From RGIG1828 sp045541875 (lineage in GTDB: Bacteria > Bacillota > Clostridia > UMGS1810), in contig JAZQJX010000015.1 in assembly GCA_045541875.1 (NCBI GenBank), positions 1 through 40,149 of the forward strand: DNA of 40,149 nt, written 5' to 3'. A model generated the notes under the pieces. It did no database searches and had not been told where the DNA came from. It was given only the letters and a program-made list of their open reading frames with translations. Of this stretch, positions 18,054-25,497 are shown in pieces (the stretch's first letter is position 1; each line of letters opens with the position of its first letter). The position numbers were made by a program, and so were the translations under genes.

Positions 18054-18698
18054 ATGAATGAGAATATGCAGCCTGAAATGATTCCTGAAGTTCAGGAACC
18101 TTCCATGATGACAAAGTTTTTCAAAGAACTCGGCAGTTGGGTTGTATGCATAGTAACCGCTGTTGTAATTGCCCTGGTTCTTCGTACCTATGTGTTCACA
18201 GTTGTAAAAGTTGTGGGAGAATCAATGTGTCCCACACTTCAGAATCATCAGAGACTTTTCACACGCATAATCGGATATGAACCCCAAAGAGGCGACATTA
18301 TCATATTCAATCCCAAATCAAATCCTCAGGAGGCATATGTAAAAAGAGTTATTGCCACAGAGGGTGACCGCATATGGATTGATGATGCAACAGGAGAAGT
18401 TCATCTCAAAAAAAGCGGAAGTGATGAGTGGGAAATCCTCGAAGAAAATTATATAGAGGATGAACCTTACAATTCAAATATGCCAAACATTGCAAAGCGC
18501 ATAGTTGATGACTCGGGAGATTACGGACTTCTCATAAAAGAAGATCATATTTTTGTTATGGGAGACAATCGAAATCACTCTAACGACAGCAGAAATGACT
18601 TTGATATGCGAGCAGTCGGTCAGGTTCACGTTGACTCCGTAATAGGAAAGGCTGTCTTCAGATGGTGGCCAATTTCGGATTTTGGCGGACTTTACTAA
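18054..18698 (+). CDS. lepB: Signal peptidase I
   Basis: 214 residues. One N-terminal membrane helix lies at about 25-46. The catalytic serine is S57 in VGESMCPTL and the general-base lysine is K97 in YVKRVIATEGD. Box E is intact (MGDNRNHSNDSR), and the chain ends in the IGKAVFRWWP region. It removes signal peptides from Sec-exported proteins on the outer membrane face. Its position after rplS in the rplS-lepB-rbgA-rnhB order is typical of Firmicutes. The window also encodes a separate, unusual S26-family enzyme at 22023. Confidence 0.96.
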   Translation: MNENMQPEMIPEVQEPSMMTKFFKELGSWVVCIVTAVVIALVLRTYVFTVVKVVGESMCPTLQNHQRLFTRIIGYEPQRGDIIIFNPKSNPQEAYVKRVIATEGDRIWIDDATGEVHLKKSGSDEWEILEENYIEDEPYNSNMPNIAKRIVDDSGDYGLLIKEDHIFVMGDNRNHSNDSRNDFDMRAVGQVHVDSVIGKAVFRWWPISDFGGLY

Positions 18699-18705
18699 TT
18701 GTTTG

Positions 18706-18737
18706 AAAAGAGGCTGCATAGTTTGCAGCCTCTTTTT
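18706..18737 (+). terminator. Intrinsic terminator after lepB
   Basis: A 13-bp stem AAAAGAGGCTGCA / TGCAGCCTCTTTT with a 5-base loop and terminal T-run. Confidence 0.88.
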
Positions 18738-18773
18738 GAAATTTGATTGATACTCTGAAAGGAACTTTTTATT

Positions 18774-19619
18774 ATGAATATACAGTGGTTTCCCGGTCAT
18801 ATGACCAAGGCAATCAGGATGATGGAAGAAAATCTCAGACTGATAGATATAGTTATAGAACTGGTGGATGCAAGACTGCCTCTTAGCAGCCGTAATCCAA
18901 AGGTTGATGAACTTGTGGGTGCAAAACCTCATCTCATAGTTCTCAATAAGTCTGACATTGCAGACCTTGAAGTGACAAAACTCTGGGAAGAATATTTTTC
19001 AAAAAACGGAATGAGTGCAGTATCTGTCAGTTCCACATCGGGAAAAAACTTCAATTTTATTTTTGACAAATGCAAGGTACTGTTGAAAGAAAAAATTGAA
19101 AAAGACAAGGAAAAAGGAATTGTGAACCGAGCCATAAAAATAATGGTTTGCGGTGTTCCGAACGTTGGGAAATCTTCATTCATAAATAAACTCTCGGGCA
19201 AAAAAAGTGCCATAACAGGCGATCGTCCCGGAGTGACAAAGGGAAAACAGTGGATAAGACTTAAAAACAATTTTGAACTTCTTGATACTCCCGGAATTCT
19301 GTGGCCAAAATTTGATGACGATGAAGTTGGACTGCGCCTTGCATATACAGGTGCAGTGAAAGATGAAATCATAGATGTTGAAGAACTTGCCTGTCATCTT
19401 CTGACTTTTTTAAAAAATGAGTATCCCGAATCTCTTGCTCAAAGATATAAGATGACAGAAACTGAAGGTCTTGAGGGTTATGAACTTCTTGAATATCTTG
19501 GAAAGAAACGCGGATTTGTTGTGTCGGGTGGAGAGATAGACACCGAAAGAGCCGCTCATATTCTTCTTGATGAGTTCAGAGGAGCAAAACTTGGAAATAT
19601 TTCACTTGAAAGGCCGTGA
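18774..19619 (+). CDS. rbgA: Ribosome biogenesis GTPase RbgA (YlqF)
   Basis: 281 residues. The GTPase domain is circularly permuted: G4 LNKSDIAD comes first, then G1 GVPNVGKSSFINKL, then G3 DTPGILWPK. The N-terminus NIQWFPGHMTKAIRMM is the family signature, and the C-terminal helical domain binds rRNA. RbgA drives late assembly of the 50S subunit, including incorporation of L16. It is followed 4 bases later by rnhB. Confidence 0.96.
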   Translation: MNIQWFPGHMTKAIRMMEENLRLIDIVIELVDARLPLSSRNPKVDELVGAKPHLIVLNKSDIADLEVTKLWEEYFSKNGMSAVSVSSTSGKNFNFIFDKCKVLLKEKIEKDKEKGIVNRAIKIMVCGVPNVGKSSFINKLSGKKSAITGDRPGVTKGKQWIRLKNNFELLDTPGILWPKFDDDEVGLRLAYTGAVKDEIIDVEELACHLLTFLKNEYPESLAQRYKMTETEGLEGYELLEYLGKKRGFVVSGGEIDTERAAHILLDEFRGAKLGNISLERP

Positions 19620-19623
19620 AAAA

Positions 19624-20244
19624 ATGAACGATACAAATATTGATGTTTTTGCATATGAAAACAAATGCCGCAAAGAGGGATTCAAACTCATTGCTGGCGT
19701 GGATGAAGCGGGCAGAGGTCCTCTTGCAGGTGCGGTCTATGCTGCAGCTGTGATTTTTGATGAAGGTGTATATATTGACGGCATAAATGATTCAAAAAAA
19801 CTCACGGCAAAAAAGAGAGATGCTCTCTATGATGAGATAATTCAAAAGGCAAAGGCATATTGCATATTTTCGGTTGATGAAAAGGTCATTGATGAAATAA
19901 ACATCTTAAATGCAACCTACAAAGCCTTTCAGGGTGCAATTGCAGGACTTGATCCTCAGCCTGACTTTGTTTTGATAGACGGAAACAGGGCAAAAGACAT
20001 AGAAATTCCTCACGAAACCATTGTGAAAGGGGATACTTTGAGTTTTTCCATTTCTGCTGCTTCCATTTTAGCCAAGGTTGCAAGGGACAGATATATTGAA
20101 GAAGCCGATAAACTTTACCCTGAATATGGATTTGCGTCTCACAAAGGCTATGGCACAAAAGCACATCTTGAGGCAATTGCCAAATACGGACCTTGTCCCA
20201 TTCACCGTCTCACTTTCGGCGGGGTAAGGGAGCATGTGAAATGA
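19624..20244 (+). CDS. rnhB: Ribonuclease HII
   Basis: 206 residues from the ATG at 19624; the longer reading upstream lies inside rbgA. The catalytic acidic residues lie in AGVDEAGRGPLAGAVYAAAV, the IDG-RA strand and SILAKVARDR. NDSKKLTAKKRD is also present. It cuts RNA in RNA-DNA hybrids and single ribonucleotides in DNA. Its stop overlaps the start of yraN (ATGA). Confidence 0.97.
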   Translation: MNDTNIDVFAYENKCRKEGFKLIAGVDEAGRGPLAGAVYAAAVIFDEGVYIDGINDSKKLTAKKRDALYDEIIQKAKAYCIFSVDEKVIDEINILNATYKAFQGAIAGLDPQPDFVLIDGNRAKDIEIPHETIVKGDTLSFSISAASILAKVARDRYIEEADKLYPEYGFASHKGYGTKAHLEAIAKYGPCPIHRLTFGGVREHVK

Positions 20245-20612
20245 TTGCAAAAAACATTTCCGGACGTTTTGGTGAAAAAAAGGCAATAGAATATCTTGAA
20301 GAGGCAGGATATCGCATATTGCATCACAGTTACAAAGTGGCTGGCGCTGAAATTGATATAATTGCCACAGACGGTGATGTTCTTTGTTTTGTTGAAGTCA
20401 AAACCCGTAAGAATAAAGATTTTGGATATGCATCCATGGCAGTTGATAAAAGAAAAATGCAAAAGATGATACTTGGCGCAAGGTGTTTTATGAAAAACAA
20501 TCCTTCCTATCACACTTTTCGGTTCGATGTGATTGAAGTTTATGGCGAGGTGAGAACTGCAGGGTTCTATGTTTCGGAGATAAACCATATAAAAAATGCC
20601 TTTGAAGCATAA
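20241..20612 (+). CDS. yraN: UPF0102 (YraN) family protein, nuclease-like fold
   Basis: 123 residues starting at the ATG that overlaps the rnhB stop. Motifs of the restriction-endonuclease-like family are present: GRFGEKKAIEYLEEAGY, GAEIDIIATDGDVLCFVEVKTRKN, and DKRKMQKMILGARCF. The D...EVK arrangement is nuclease-like, but the cellular role is not established. The order rnhB-yraN is common in many bacteria. Confidence 0.93.
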   Translation: MIAKNISGRFGEKKAIEYLEEAGYRILHHSYKVAGAEIDIIATDGDVLCFVEVKTRKNKDFGYASMAVDKRKMQKMILGARCFMKNNPSYHTFRFDVIEVYGEVRTAGFYVSEINHIKNAFEA

Positions 20613-20617
20613 TATAC

Positions 20618-20646
20618 TTGATTTTATATTAAGAAAATGTTACAAT
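20618..20646 (+). promoter_or_regulatory. Promoter of the RRE/peptidase/ABC operon
   Basis: TTGATT at 20618-20623, 17-base spacer, TACAAT at 20641-20646. It lies just after yraN, separating the housekeeping block from the accessory operon. Confidence 0.65.
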
Positions 20647-20684
20647 AACATTGTATGTGTTATATATGGGGAAGAGGCAAGAGC

Positions 20685-21734
20685 ATGATTGGATACATAA
20701 CCTCGGCAGATGATTACGGTGATGTGGCAAACCCACAAATAACGGTCATCTTTTCAGAAGACTTTTATAACGGATTTGAAAATATGCCAAAGGTCGTATA
20801 CACATATAACCGAAACACCAAAAAGTTTTTGCAGAGGTTCAAATCAGATGATATAAAAGTATCTCTGTCTTCGCTTTTTGGAGCGGTAGATCTTCTCGAA
20901 CTTGAAGAAATGCGTCATCGCCTTGCAATGAAGGTTTTCTTCAGAGACAGTTTTTCTCATAGCATCACCCATGTCAAAAGTGAATATCTTGAAGGTGTAT
21001 GGTTTCCGTCACCATCTCTTACAGACGGATGCAAAGAAATCTGTGTAAACATCACAGATGTTGTATGCTCAAATAGCCCAAGCGTTTTGAAAGTGTCTTT
21101 TTTGTGCGACATTTTAAATGTGCTTTGTGCTATAGGAAAGGTTGATATATCCGCTCCGTTTTATAACTGCACTAACAGTATTTTCGCAGACTCATCTGCT
21201 TTGAAACTTGTCTGTGATATATTCGGAGAAAATGATTTCTACAGTACCATACCTTCTGATTTGAAGGATGTTTTAAAATCTTTGCCCGCCTTTAGTAAAG
21301 GACGGAAGTACGATGTTTCAAAAATTCAAAAGGGCTTTGAAAAAGTGTCATATGAAGAAAAGGATTTTTCAGGTACACGTCACGATTTTGCCATAAATAT
21401 AAAGCGTTCATGCCTGAAAAACACTCTTGCACACATTAAAAGTGCGCTATACGGCAATATGACTTTGAGCGAATTTATAGAGTCCCTGAATTTTGAAATT
21501 GATGAAAGCGTAAAAAGGTTTGTTACTCTTTCGGAATTTTTCCGCATATCGGGAAATCTTGAAAGGACAGAAGATATAAGATTTCTGACACTTTACGAAC
21601 TTATGAGTGCCTATGGGTTTGCTGAAAAGGAAATAACTCTTAAATCAAATGTGAGAAAGGGAAGAGAAAGAATAACACACATAAACAAAACCAAAATCCC
21701 AAGAGTAATATATCCTGACATCAGGTGTATATAA
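20685..21734 (+). CDS. Unknown protein heading the peptide-maturation-like operon
   Basis: 349 residues from the ATG at 20685, which has AGAGG 7 bases upstream; an ATG ten codons earlier lacks a site. I do not recognise the family. There is no signal peptide and no clear membrane helix. It holds several cysteines in its middle third (GCKEICVN, VVCSN, FLCDILNVLC, YNCTN), and its C-terminus is basic (RKGRERI). No Walker, radical-SAM CxxxCxxC, YcaO or ATP-grasp motif is seen. The next gene (RRE) starts 16 bases later, so they share a transcript. As the first gene of an operon with RRE, peptidase and exporter, it could be a modifying enzyme, a scaffold or a regulator. Confidence 0.7.
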   Translation: MIGYITSADDYGDVANPQITVIFSEDFYNGFENMPKVVYTYNRNTKKFLQRFKSDDIKVSLSSLFGAVDLLELEEMRHRLAMKVFFRDSFSHSITHVKSEYLEGVWFPSPSLTDGCKEICVNITDVVCSNSPSVLKVSFLCDILNVLCAIGKVDISAPFYNCTNSIFADSSALKLVCDIFGENDFYSTIPSDLKDVLKSLPAFSKGRKYDVSKIQKGFEKVSYEEKDFSGTRHDFAINIKRSCLKNTLAHIKSALYGNMTLSEFIESLNFEIDESVKRFVTLSEFFRISGNLERTEDIRFLTLYELMSAYGFAEKEITLKSNVRKGRERITHINKTKIPRVIYPDIRCI

Positions 21735-21750
21735 AGGAAGGAATGATAAT

Positions 21751-22017
21751 ATGAAAATCAGAGAAGGTTTTATATTGAAAGAAATAGCGGACACCTTTGT
21801 GGTTGTTCCCGTCGGAGATAATATGGTTGATTTCAGCCTTATGATAACAATTAATGAAACAGGGGCATTTTTGTGGAATTGTCTTTCACAGGACAAAACA
21901 AGAGAAGAACTTGCAGATGCTCTTATGGCTGAATATGAGGGCGCTACAAGAGATGAGATGCTTGAAGATATAGATGCATTCACTTCTCTTTTAAAGGAAA
22001 ATAATATTCTGGAGTAA
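21751..22017 (+). CDS. PqqD-like RRE (RiPP precursor recognition) protein
   Basis: 88 residues. The pattern matches PqqD: an N-terminal beta part (FILKEIADTFVVVPVG), then NETGAFLWNCLSQDKTREEL, then a helical part with EMLEDIDAFTSLLKENNILE. PqqD-like proteins are winged-helix domains that bind the leader of a precursor peptide and present it to modifying enzymes. Known relatives serve PQQ, lasso peptide (B1) and radical-SAM pathways. It sits 16 bases after the unknown gene and 5 bases before the peptidase gene. Its most likely partner here is the 58-residue peptide at 25176. Confidence 0.88.
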   Translation: MKIREGFILKEIADTFVVVPVGDNMVDFSLMITINETGAFLWNCLSQDKTREELADALMAEYEGATRDEMLEDIDAFTSLLKENNILE

Positions 22018-22022
22018 TACTG

Positions 22023-22511
22023 ATGATAGCAAAAAGATTTCATCCCCCCATAGAGGAGATAGCACCATTGGTGAAAAGCACCCTTTCAGAGGGGAAAAGT
22101 GCAAAACTTGCAGTTACCGGATTTAGTATGTATCCTCTTTTAAGAAGTGTCACCGATTGTGTGCTTCTGGAAAAGGCGGACAGCCTGAAAAAGTATGACA
22201 TAGTTTTGTTTGAAAGAGAAAACGGAACTTACATACTTCACCGCATAGTGAAAAGGAAAGGTGATATTTTAACCATTGCCGGAGATAACGAAACAAAAAG
22301 AGAATATCCGGTGAAGGTATCATCATGCATCGGAAAGGTGACCGCTTTTTGGAGAAAAGACAAATTATATCCTGTAGACGTGTGGTGGCATATAATATAC
22401 CAAAGGCTCTGGCTTTTTGTTTTTCCTGTGCGCAAACCTCTGGTAAAACTCTACCATTCAATTGCAAGAATAGTCAGAAGAATAAAAAAGAAAACTAAAC
22501 ACGGCAGGTGA
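22023..22511 (+). CDS. S24/S26-family peptidase, SipW (Ser-His)-like
   Basis: 162 residues. The catalytic serine is S35 in TGFSMYPLL. H73 in YILHRIVK takes the place where LepB has lysine, as in SipW/ER-type signal peptidases. GDNETKREYP corresponds to the later conserved box. There is no N-terminal membrane helix; a hydrophobic stretch with many Trp lies near 120-137 (VWWHIIYQRLWLFVF), followed by a basic tail. SipW-type enzymes process special substrates such as biofilm fibre proteins. Here it lies between RRE and ABC genes, so leader removal from an exported peptide is inferred. The stop overlaps the start of the ABC gene by 4 bases. Confidence 0.83.
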   Translation: MIAKRFHPPIEEIAPLVKSTLSEGKSAKLAVTGFSMYPLLRSVTDCVLLEKADSLKKYDIVLFERENGTYILHRIVKRKGDILTIAGDNETKREYPVKVSSCIGKVTAFWRKDKLYPVDVWWHIIYQRLWLFVFPVRKPLVKLYHSIARIVRRIKKKTKHGR

Positions 22512-24178
22512 TCTGTATCAAAAAAGTAAAGTCTCATGCCTCTTTGTGGCTGTACAAAAACACGAAAAATATTTTGTGGAAAATAGTTTTTATGACACTT
22601 ATGGCTGTGGGAATCTCTTATATCAGCATGCTTTTTGCACTTGTTTCAAAGGATCTTCTTGATGCTGCAACAAGTAAAGGAGATTTAAAGCAGCCTGTAA
22701 TTTCAATTGTAATTCTTGTCTTGTTTCAACTTCTGATTCAGATTGTCTACACTCTTTTGAATCTTCACACAGAAACAAAGTTTAAAAATGATCTTCAGAG
22801 AAATGTTTTTTCCAAACTTCTTTATAAAAAGTGGAAAGATATAACTTCATTTCACTCAGGCGAGATTCTGAACAGATTAAATGGTGATGTGAAAATAGTC
22901 ACCTCAGGTGTAATGACAATACTTCCGAATGTTTTCTCGTTTTTATCGGGAATTGTTATGGGTTTTTATGCTCTTTGCAAACTTGATTCTCAGTTTGCAC
23001 TCATATTTTTGGTAATTGGTCCGTTTGTGATGGTTGTTTCAAGAGTATATTCATCAAAAATGAAACCTCTTCACAAAAAATGTCAGACATCTCTTGGGAA
23101 AATACATTCATATATAATAGAAGTAATACGTAATATAATAGTTATAAAATCCTTTTCATCCCAGAAACATATTGATGACGGTGTTGAAAATCTTCAGAAA
23201 GATTATTTGAAGATTGTGATGAAGAGGGGATACATAAGCATATTTGCAAATATTTTGTTTTTCATATCTTTAACAATAGGTTATTATTTTGCAGTAGGCT
23301 GGTGCGCTGTGAAGATTTCAAAGGGTTTAATGACCGTGGGAACCTTTGCGGCAATAATTCAACTGGTTGGTCAGGTTCAGTCGCCTTTCAGGGAACTTGC
23401 ATCAACACTTCCTCAGATTTTCACTCTCACAGCATCATGTGAAAGAATAATGGAACTTGAAAAATTAGAAGATGAACAGATGCGTTATAACATTTCTGAC
23501 GTGAATGACATATATAATAGTATGAACAGTATCGTCGTTGAAAATCTTTCTTTTTCATATGATGACGAAAAAGTTCTTGACGGCGCAAATGTATGCTTGG
23601 AAAAAAATTCTCTTGTATGCATAACGGGAATATCGGGCACAGGAAAAAGCACCCTTATGAAAATGCTTCTCGGAATACTTCAGCCTGACACCGGAAACGT
23701 ATATATAAAATGTAAAGAAAAGGATTACATTATAGATGCATCCTTAAGACCTCTTTTCTCGTATGTTCCTCAGGGCAATATGATTTTATCGGGAACCGTG
23801 AGGGAAAACATTTCGTTTATGTCCTCTGAAATTGACGAAGAAAGAATAATAAAAGCATCAAAACTTGCATGTATATATGATGTTATAACAGAACTCCCAA
23901 ACGGTTTTGATACAGTTCTTGGTGAAGGAGGACTCGGACTTTCGGAAGGACAGATTCAGCGTCTTGCCATTGCAAGAGCGTTGTATTCAGAATCTCCGAT
24001 ACTTCTCCTTGATGAGGCAACATCTGCCCTTGATGAGGAAACAGAGATGAAACTTCTGGAAAATATACGTTCAATAGAAGGGTGTACCTGCATAATAATA
24101 TCACACAAGGATGCCGCGCAGAAAATATGTGACAAAATAATAAAGGTTTCAGACGGCAAAACAACAATTTGTGCATAG
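22508..24178 (+). CDS. ABC transporter, fused membrane and ATPase domains (exporter)
   Basis: 556 residues from GTG at 22508, overlapping the previous stop (GTGA). Six membrane helices lie in residues about 20-310. The ATPase domain has Walker A GTGKST at 377-382, signature LSEGQIQRLAIARAL, Walker B ILLLDEATSALD and the H-loop IISHKD. It is an exporter half-transporter without an N-terminal C39 peptidase domain; the S26-like peptidase next to it may supply the cleavage. It most resembles peptide and bacteriocin exporters (LasD/McjD type) in layout. It is the last gene of the operon from 20618. Confidence 0.92.
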   Translation: MICIKKVKSHASLWLYKNTKNILWKIVFMTLMAVGISYISMLFALVSKDLLDAATSKGDLKQPVISIVILVLFQLLIQIVYTLLNLHTETKFKNDLQRNVFSKLLYKKWKDITSFHSGEILNRLNGDVKIVTSGVMTILPNVFSFLSGIVMGFYALCKLDSQFALIFLVIGPFVMVVSRVYSSKMKPLHKKCQTSLGKIHSYIIEVIRNIIVIKSFSSQKHIDDGVENLQKDYLKIVMKRGYISIFANILFFISLTIGYYFAVGWCAVKISKGLMTVGTFAAIIQLVGQVQSPFRELASTLPQIFTLTASCERIMELEKLEDEQMRYNISDVNDIYNSMNSIVVENLSFSYDDEKVLDGANVCLEKNSLVCITGISGTGKSTLMKMLLGILQPDTGNVYIKCKEKDYIIDASLRPLFSYVPQGNMILSGTVRENISFMSSEIDEERIIKASKLACIYDVITELPNGFDTVLGEGGLGLSEGQIQRLAIARALYSESPILLLDEATSALDEETEMKLLENIRSIEGCTCIIISHKDAAQKICDKIIKVSDGKTTICA

Positions 24179-24281
24179 AATGTGGATAAAAAACACCCGA
24201 ATGTACATGCTTGTGTAAAAAGAACAAAAAACAACTGTATTAATTGTGCATAAATTACATAAAAAAATTCTTAAAAAGGTA

Positions 24282-24310
24282 TTGACATAATTAGTTTATT
24301 TTGCTAAAAT
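24282..24310 (+). promoter_or_regulatory. Strong promoter for the secreted protein and 58-residue peptide
   Basis: TTGACA at 24282-24287, 17-base spacer, TAAAAT at 24305-24310. It is the best promoter in the accessory cluster and suggests high expression of the two genes that follow. Confidence 0.8.
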
Positions 24311-24350
24311 GGGTATAACGAAAAACATAGATAAGGAGATGTATGTCAAA

Positions 24351-25151
24351 ATGAAAAGCAGAAACTTAAAAGCTATTTTCGCTTCTGTTCTCACAGTTGC
24401 ACTCTTAGCTACTGCTATGACAGGTTTTGCAGCAACCGTTACTACAACATCAAAATACAACACCGGCAATGACAGAGTTGAAGTAACAACAAATGTTTCA
24501 GATGCTACCGCAAACAGCGAGGTTACATATCTCGTTAAAAACGGTGCCGGTGACATCGTGTACATTGATCAGGACACAGCTGTAAACGGAGCAGTAAGCT
24601 TTGAATATAAAATAGCACAGAGCAAAATTGCAGGTTATGCAACCACAGTAAAATTCGGTACAGATTCAACCGATACATTTGCAGGTACAGGTGTAGAAGA
24701 CCTCGGATTTGCACCTCTTGCAGATCAGTCAGGCGAAACCTACACAGTTACATATGCAAATGATGTAGTTGCAGCAGGTATCGGTGAAACAGTTACAGCA
24801 AACATTGAAGCAAAAGATGGATATGAAATTGTTGATGTTAAAGTTAACAATGAATCCAAGGGTGTTGCTGCATCAGTTGTGGTTGACAACGATGATGTAA
24901 TCACTGTTGAAACTAAAGAAGTTGAAGTTACACCTTCAATTCAGGTTGTTAAAAACCTTGAAGGTACAACATTCACAGCAGTTATTATTCCTACAGGAAA
25001 CATTGCTGAATTCGGTGTAGAATATGATGGTGCATCATATCCTTCACTCGAAGCAGACAAAACAAAGATTGCAGCAGTTCAACTTATTCTTCCTGAAGGA
25101 ACTGTAGTAACTGAAGATAGTTTTAACACATATTTTGAAGCAGTTGAGTAA
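24351..25151 (+). CDS. Secreted protein of unknown function (beta-rich, no cysteine)
   Basis: 266 residues from the ATG at 24351; AAGGAG lies 12 bases upstream, and an in-frame ATG at 24339 directly abuts that site. A clear Sec signal peptide covers 1-27 (basic start, then ASVLTVALLATAMTGFAA). The mature part is Thr/Val/Asp-rich and beta-rich: one domain of about 90 residues, a second resembling an Ig-like or bacterial-repeat fold (KDGYEIVDVKVNNESKGV), and a C-terminal domain (FTAVIIPTGNIAEFGVEYDG). It has no Cys and no anchor. It is co-transcribed with the 58-residue peptide and lies next to a SipW-like peptidase, so it could be a matrix or fibre protein, but I recognise no TasA motif. Confidence 0.78.
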   Translation: MKSRNLKAIFASVLTVALLATAMTGFAATVTTTSKYNTGNDRVEVTTNVSDATANSEVTYLVKNGAGDIVYIDQDTAVNGAVSFEYKIAQSKIAGYATTVKFGTDSTDTFAGTGVEDLGFAPLADQSGETYTVTYANDVVAAGIGETVTANIEAKDGYEIVDVKVNNESKGVAASVVVDNDDVITVETKEVEVTPSIQVVKNLEGTTFTAVIIPTGNIAEFGVEYDGASYPSLEADKTKIAAVQLILPEGTVVTEDSFNTYFEAVE

Positions 25152-25175
25152 TTTAGCAGAGAGGAGATATTTAAA

Positions 25176-25352
25176 ATGAAAACTTATGTAAAACCCATTA
25201 TAGATGTCGTTGAACTTTCTGTTAGAGAAAACATTGCAAAACTTCCTACAGCTATTACAAAAGGAACAATGTCAACTTACACATACAACGATGCAGAGGT
25301 TCCTATGACAGTATATAACCTTGCTTCTGTTAAAACTTCTGAAGAAGCGTAA
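25176..25352 (+). CDS. 58-residue peptide, candidate RiPP precursor with YxxP leader
   Basis: Start ATG at 25176 with GAGGAG upstream, 24 bases after the secreted-protein gene; stop TAA at 25350. The first half, MKTYVKPIIDVVELSVREN, has the Y4-x-x-P7-x-I9 motif that RRE/B1 proteins read in lasso peptide leaders. The second half is Thr/Ser/Tyr-rich with no cysteine (TAITKGTMSTYTYNDAEV, then TSEEA at the end). No signal peptide is present, so export would rely on the ABC protein. Short MKxYxKP peptides occur next to RRE, HprK-like and ABC genes in Clostridia. The core boundary and any modification are unknown. A strong terminator follows. Confidence 0.75.
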   Translation: MKTYVKPIIDVVELSVRENIAKLPTAITKGTMSTYTYNDAEVPMTVYNLASVKTSEEA

Positions 25353-25383
25353 GATTTTAATACGACATTAATTTAATAACATG

Positions 25384-25414
25384 AAAAAGGTTGACATAAG
25401 TCAACCTTTTTTTT
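25384..25414 (+). terminator. Strong terminator after the 58-residue peptide gene
   Basis: Perfect 12-bp stem AAAAAGGTTGAC / GTCAACCTTTTT, loop ATAA, ending in a long T-run. It isolates the bicistronic secreted-protein/peptide transcript from the kinase gene. Confidence 0.95.
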
Positions 25415-25497
25415 GAATAATGCATAATCGGAATTTTCAAGTTCAGGATTTCCCATATTGTGATAGTATATGCAGAAATGATGTGTTAGTAGTTATG

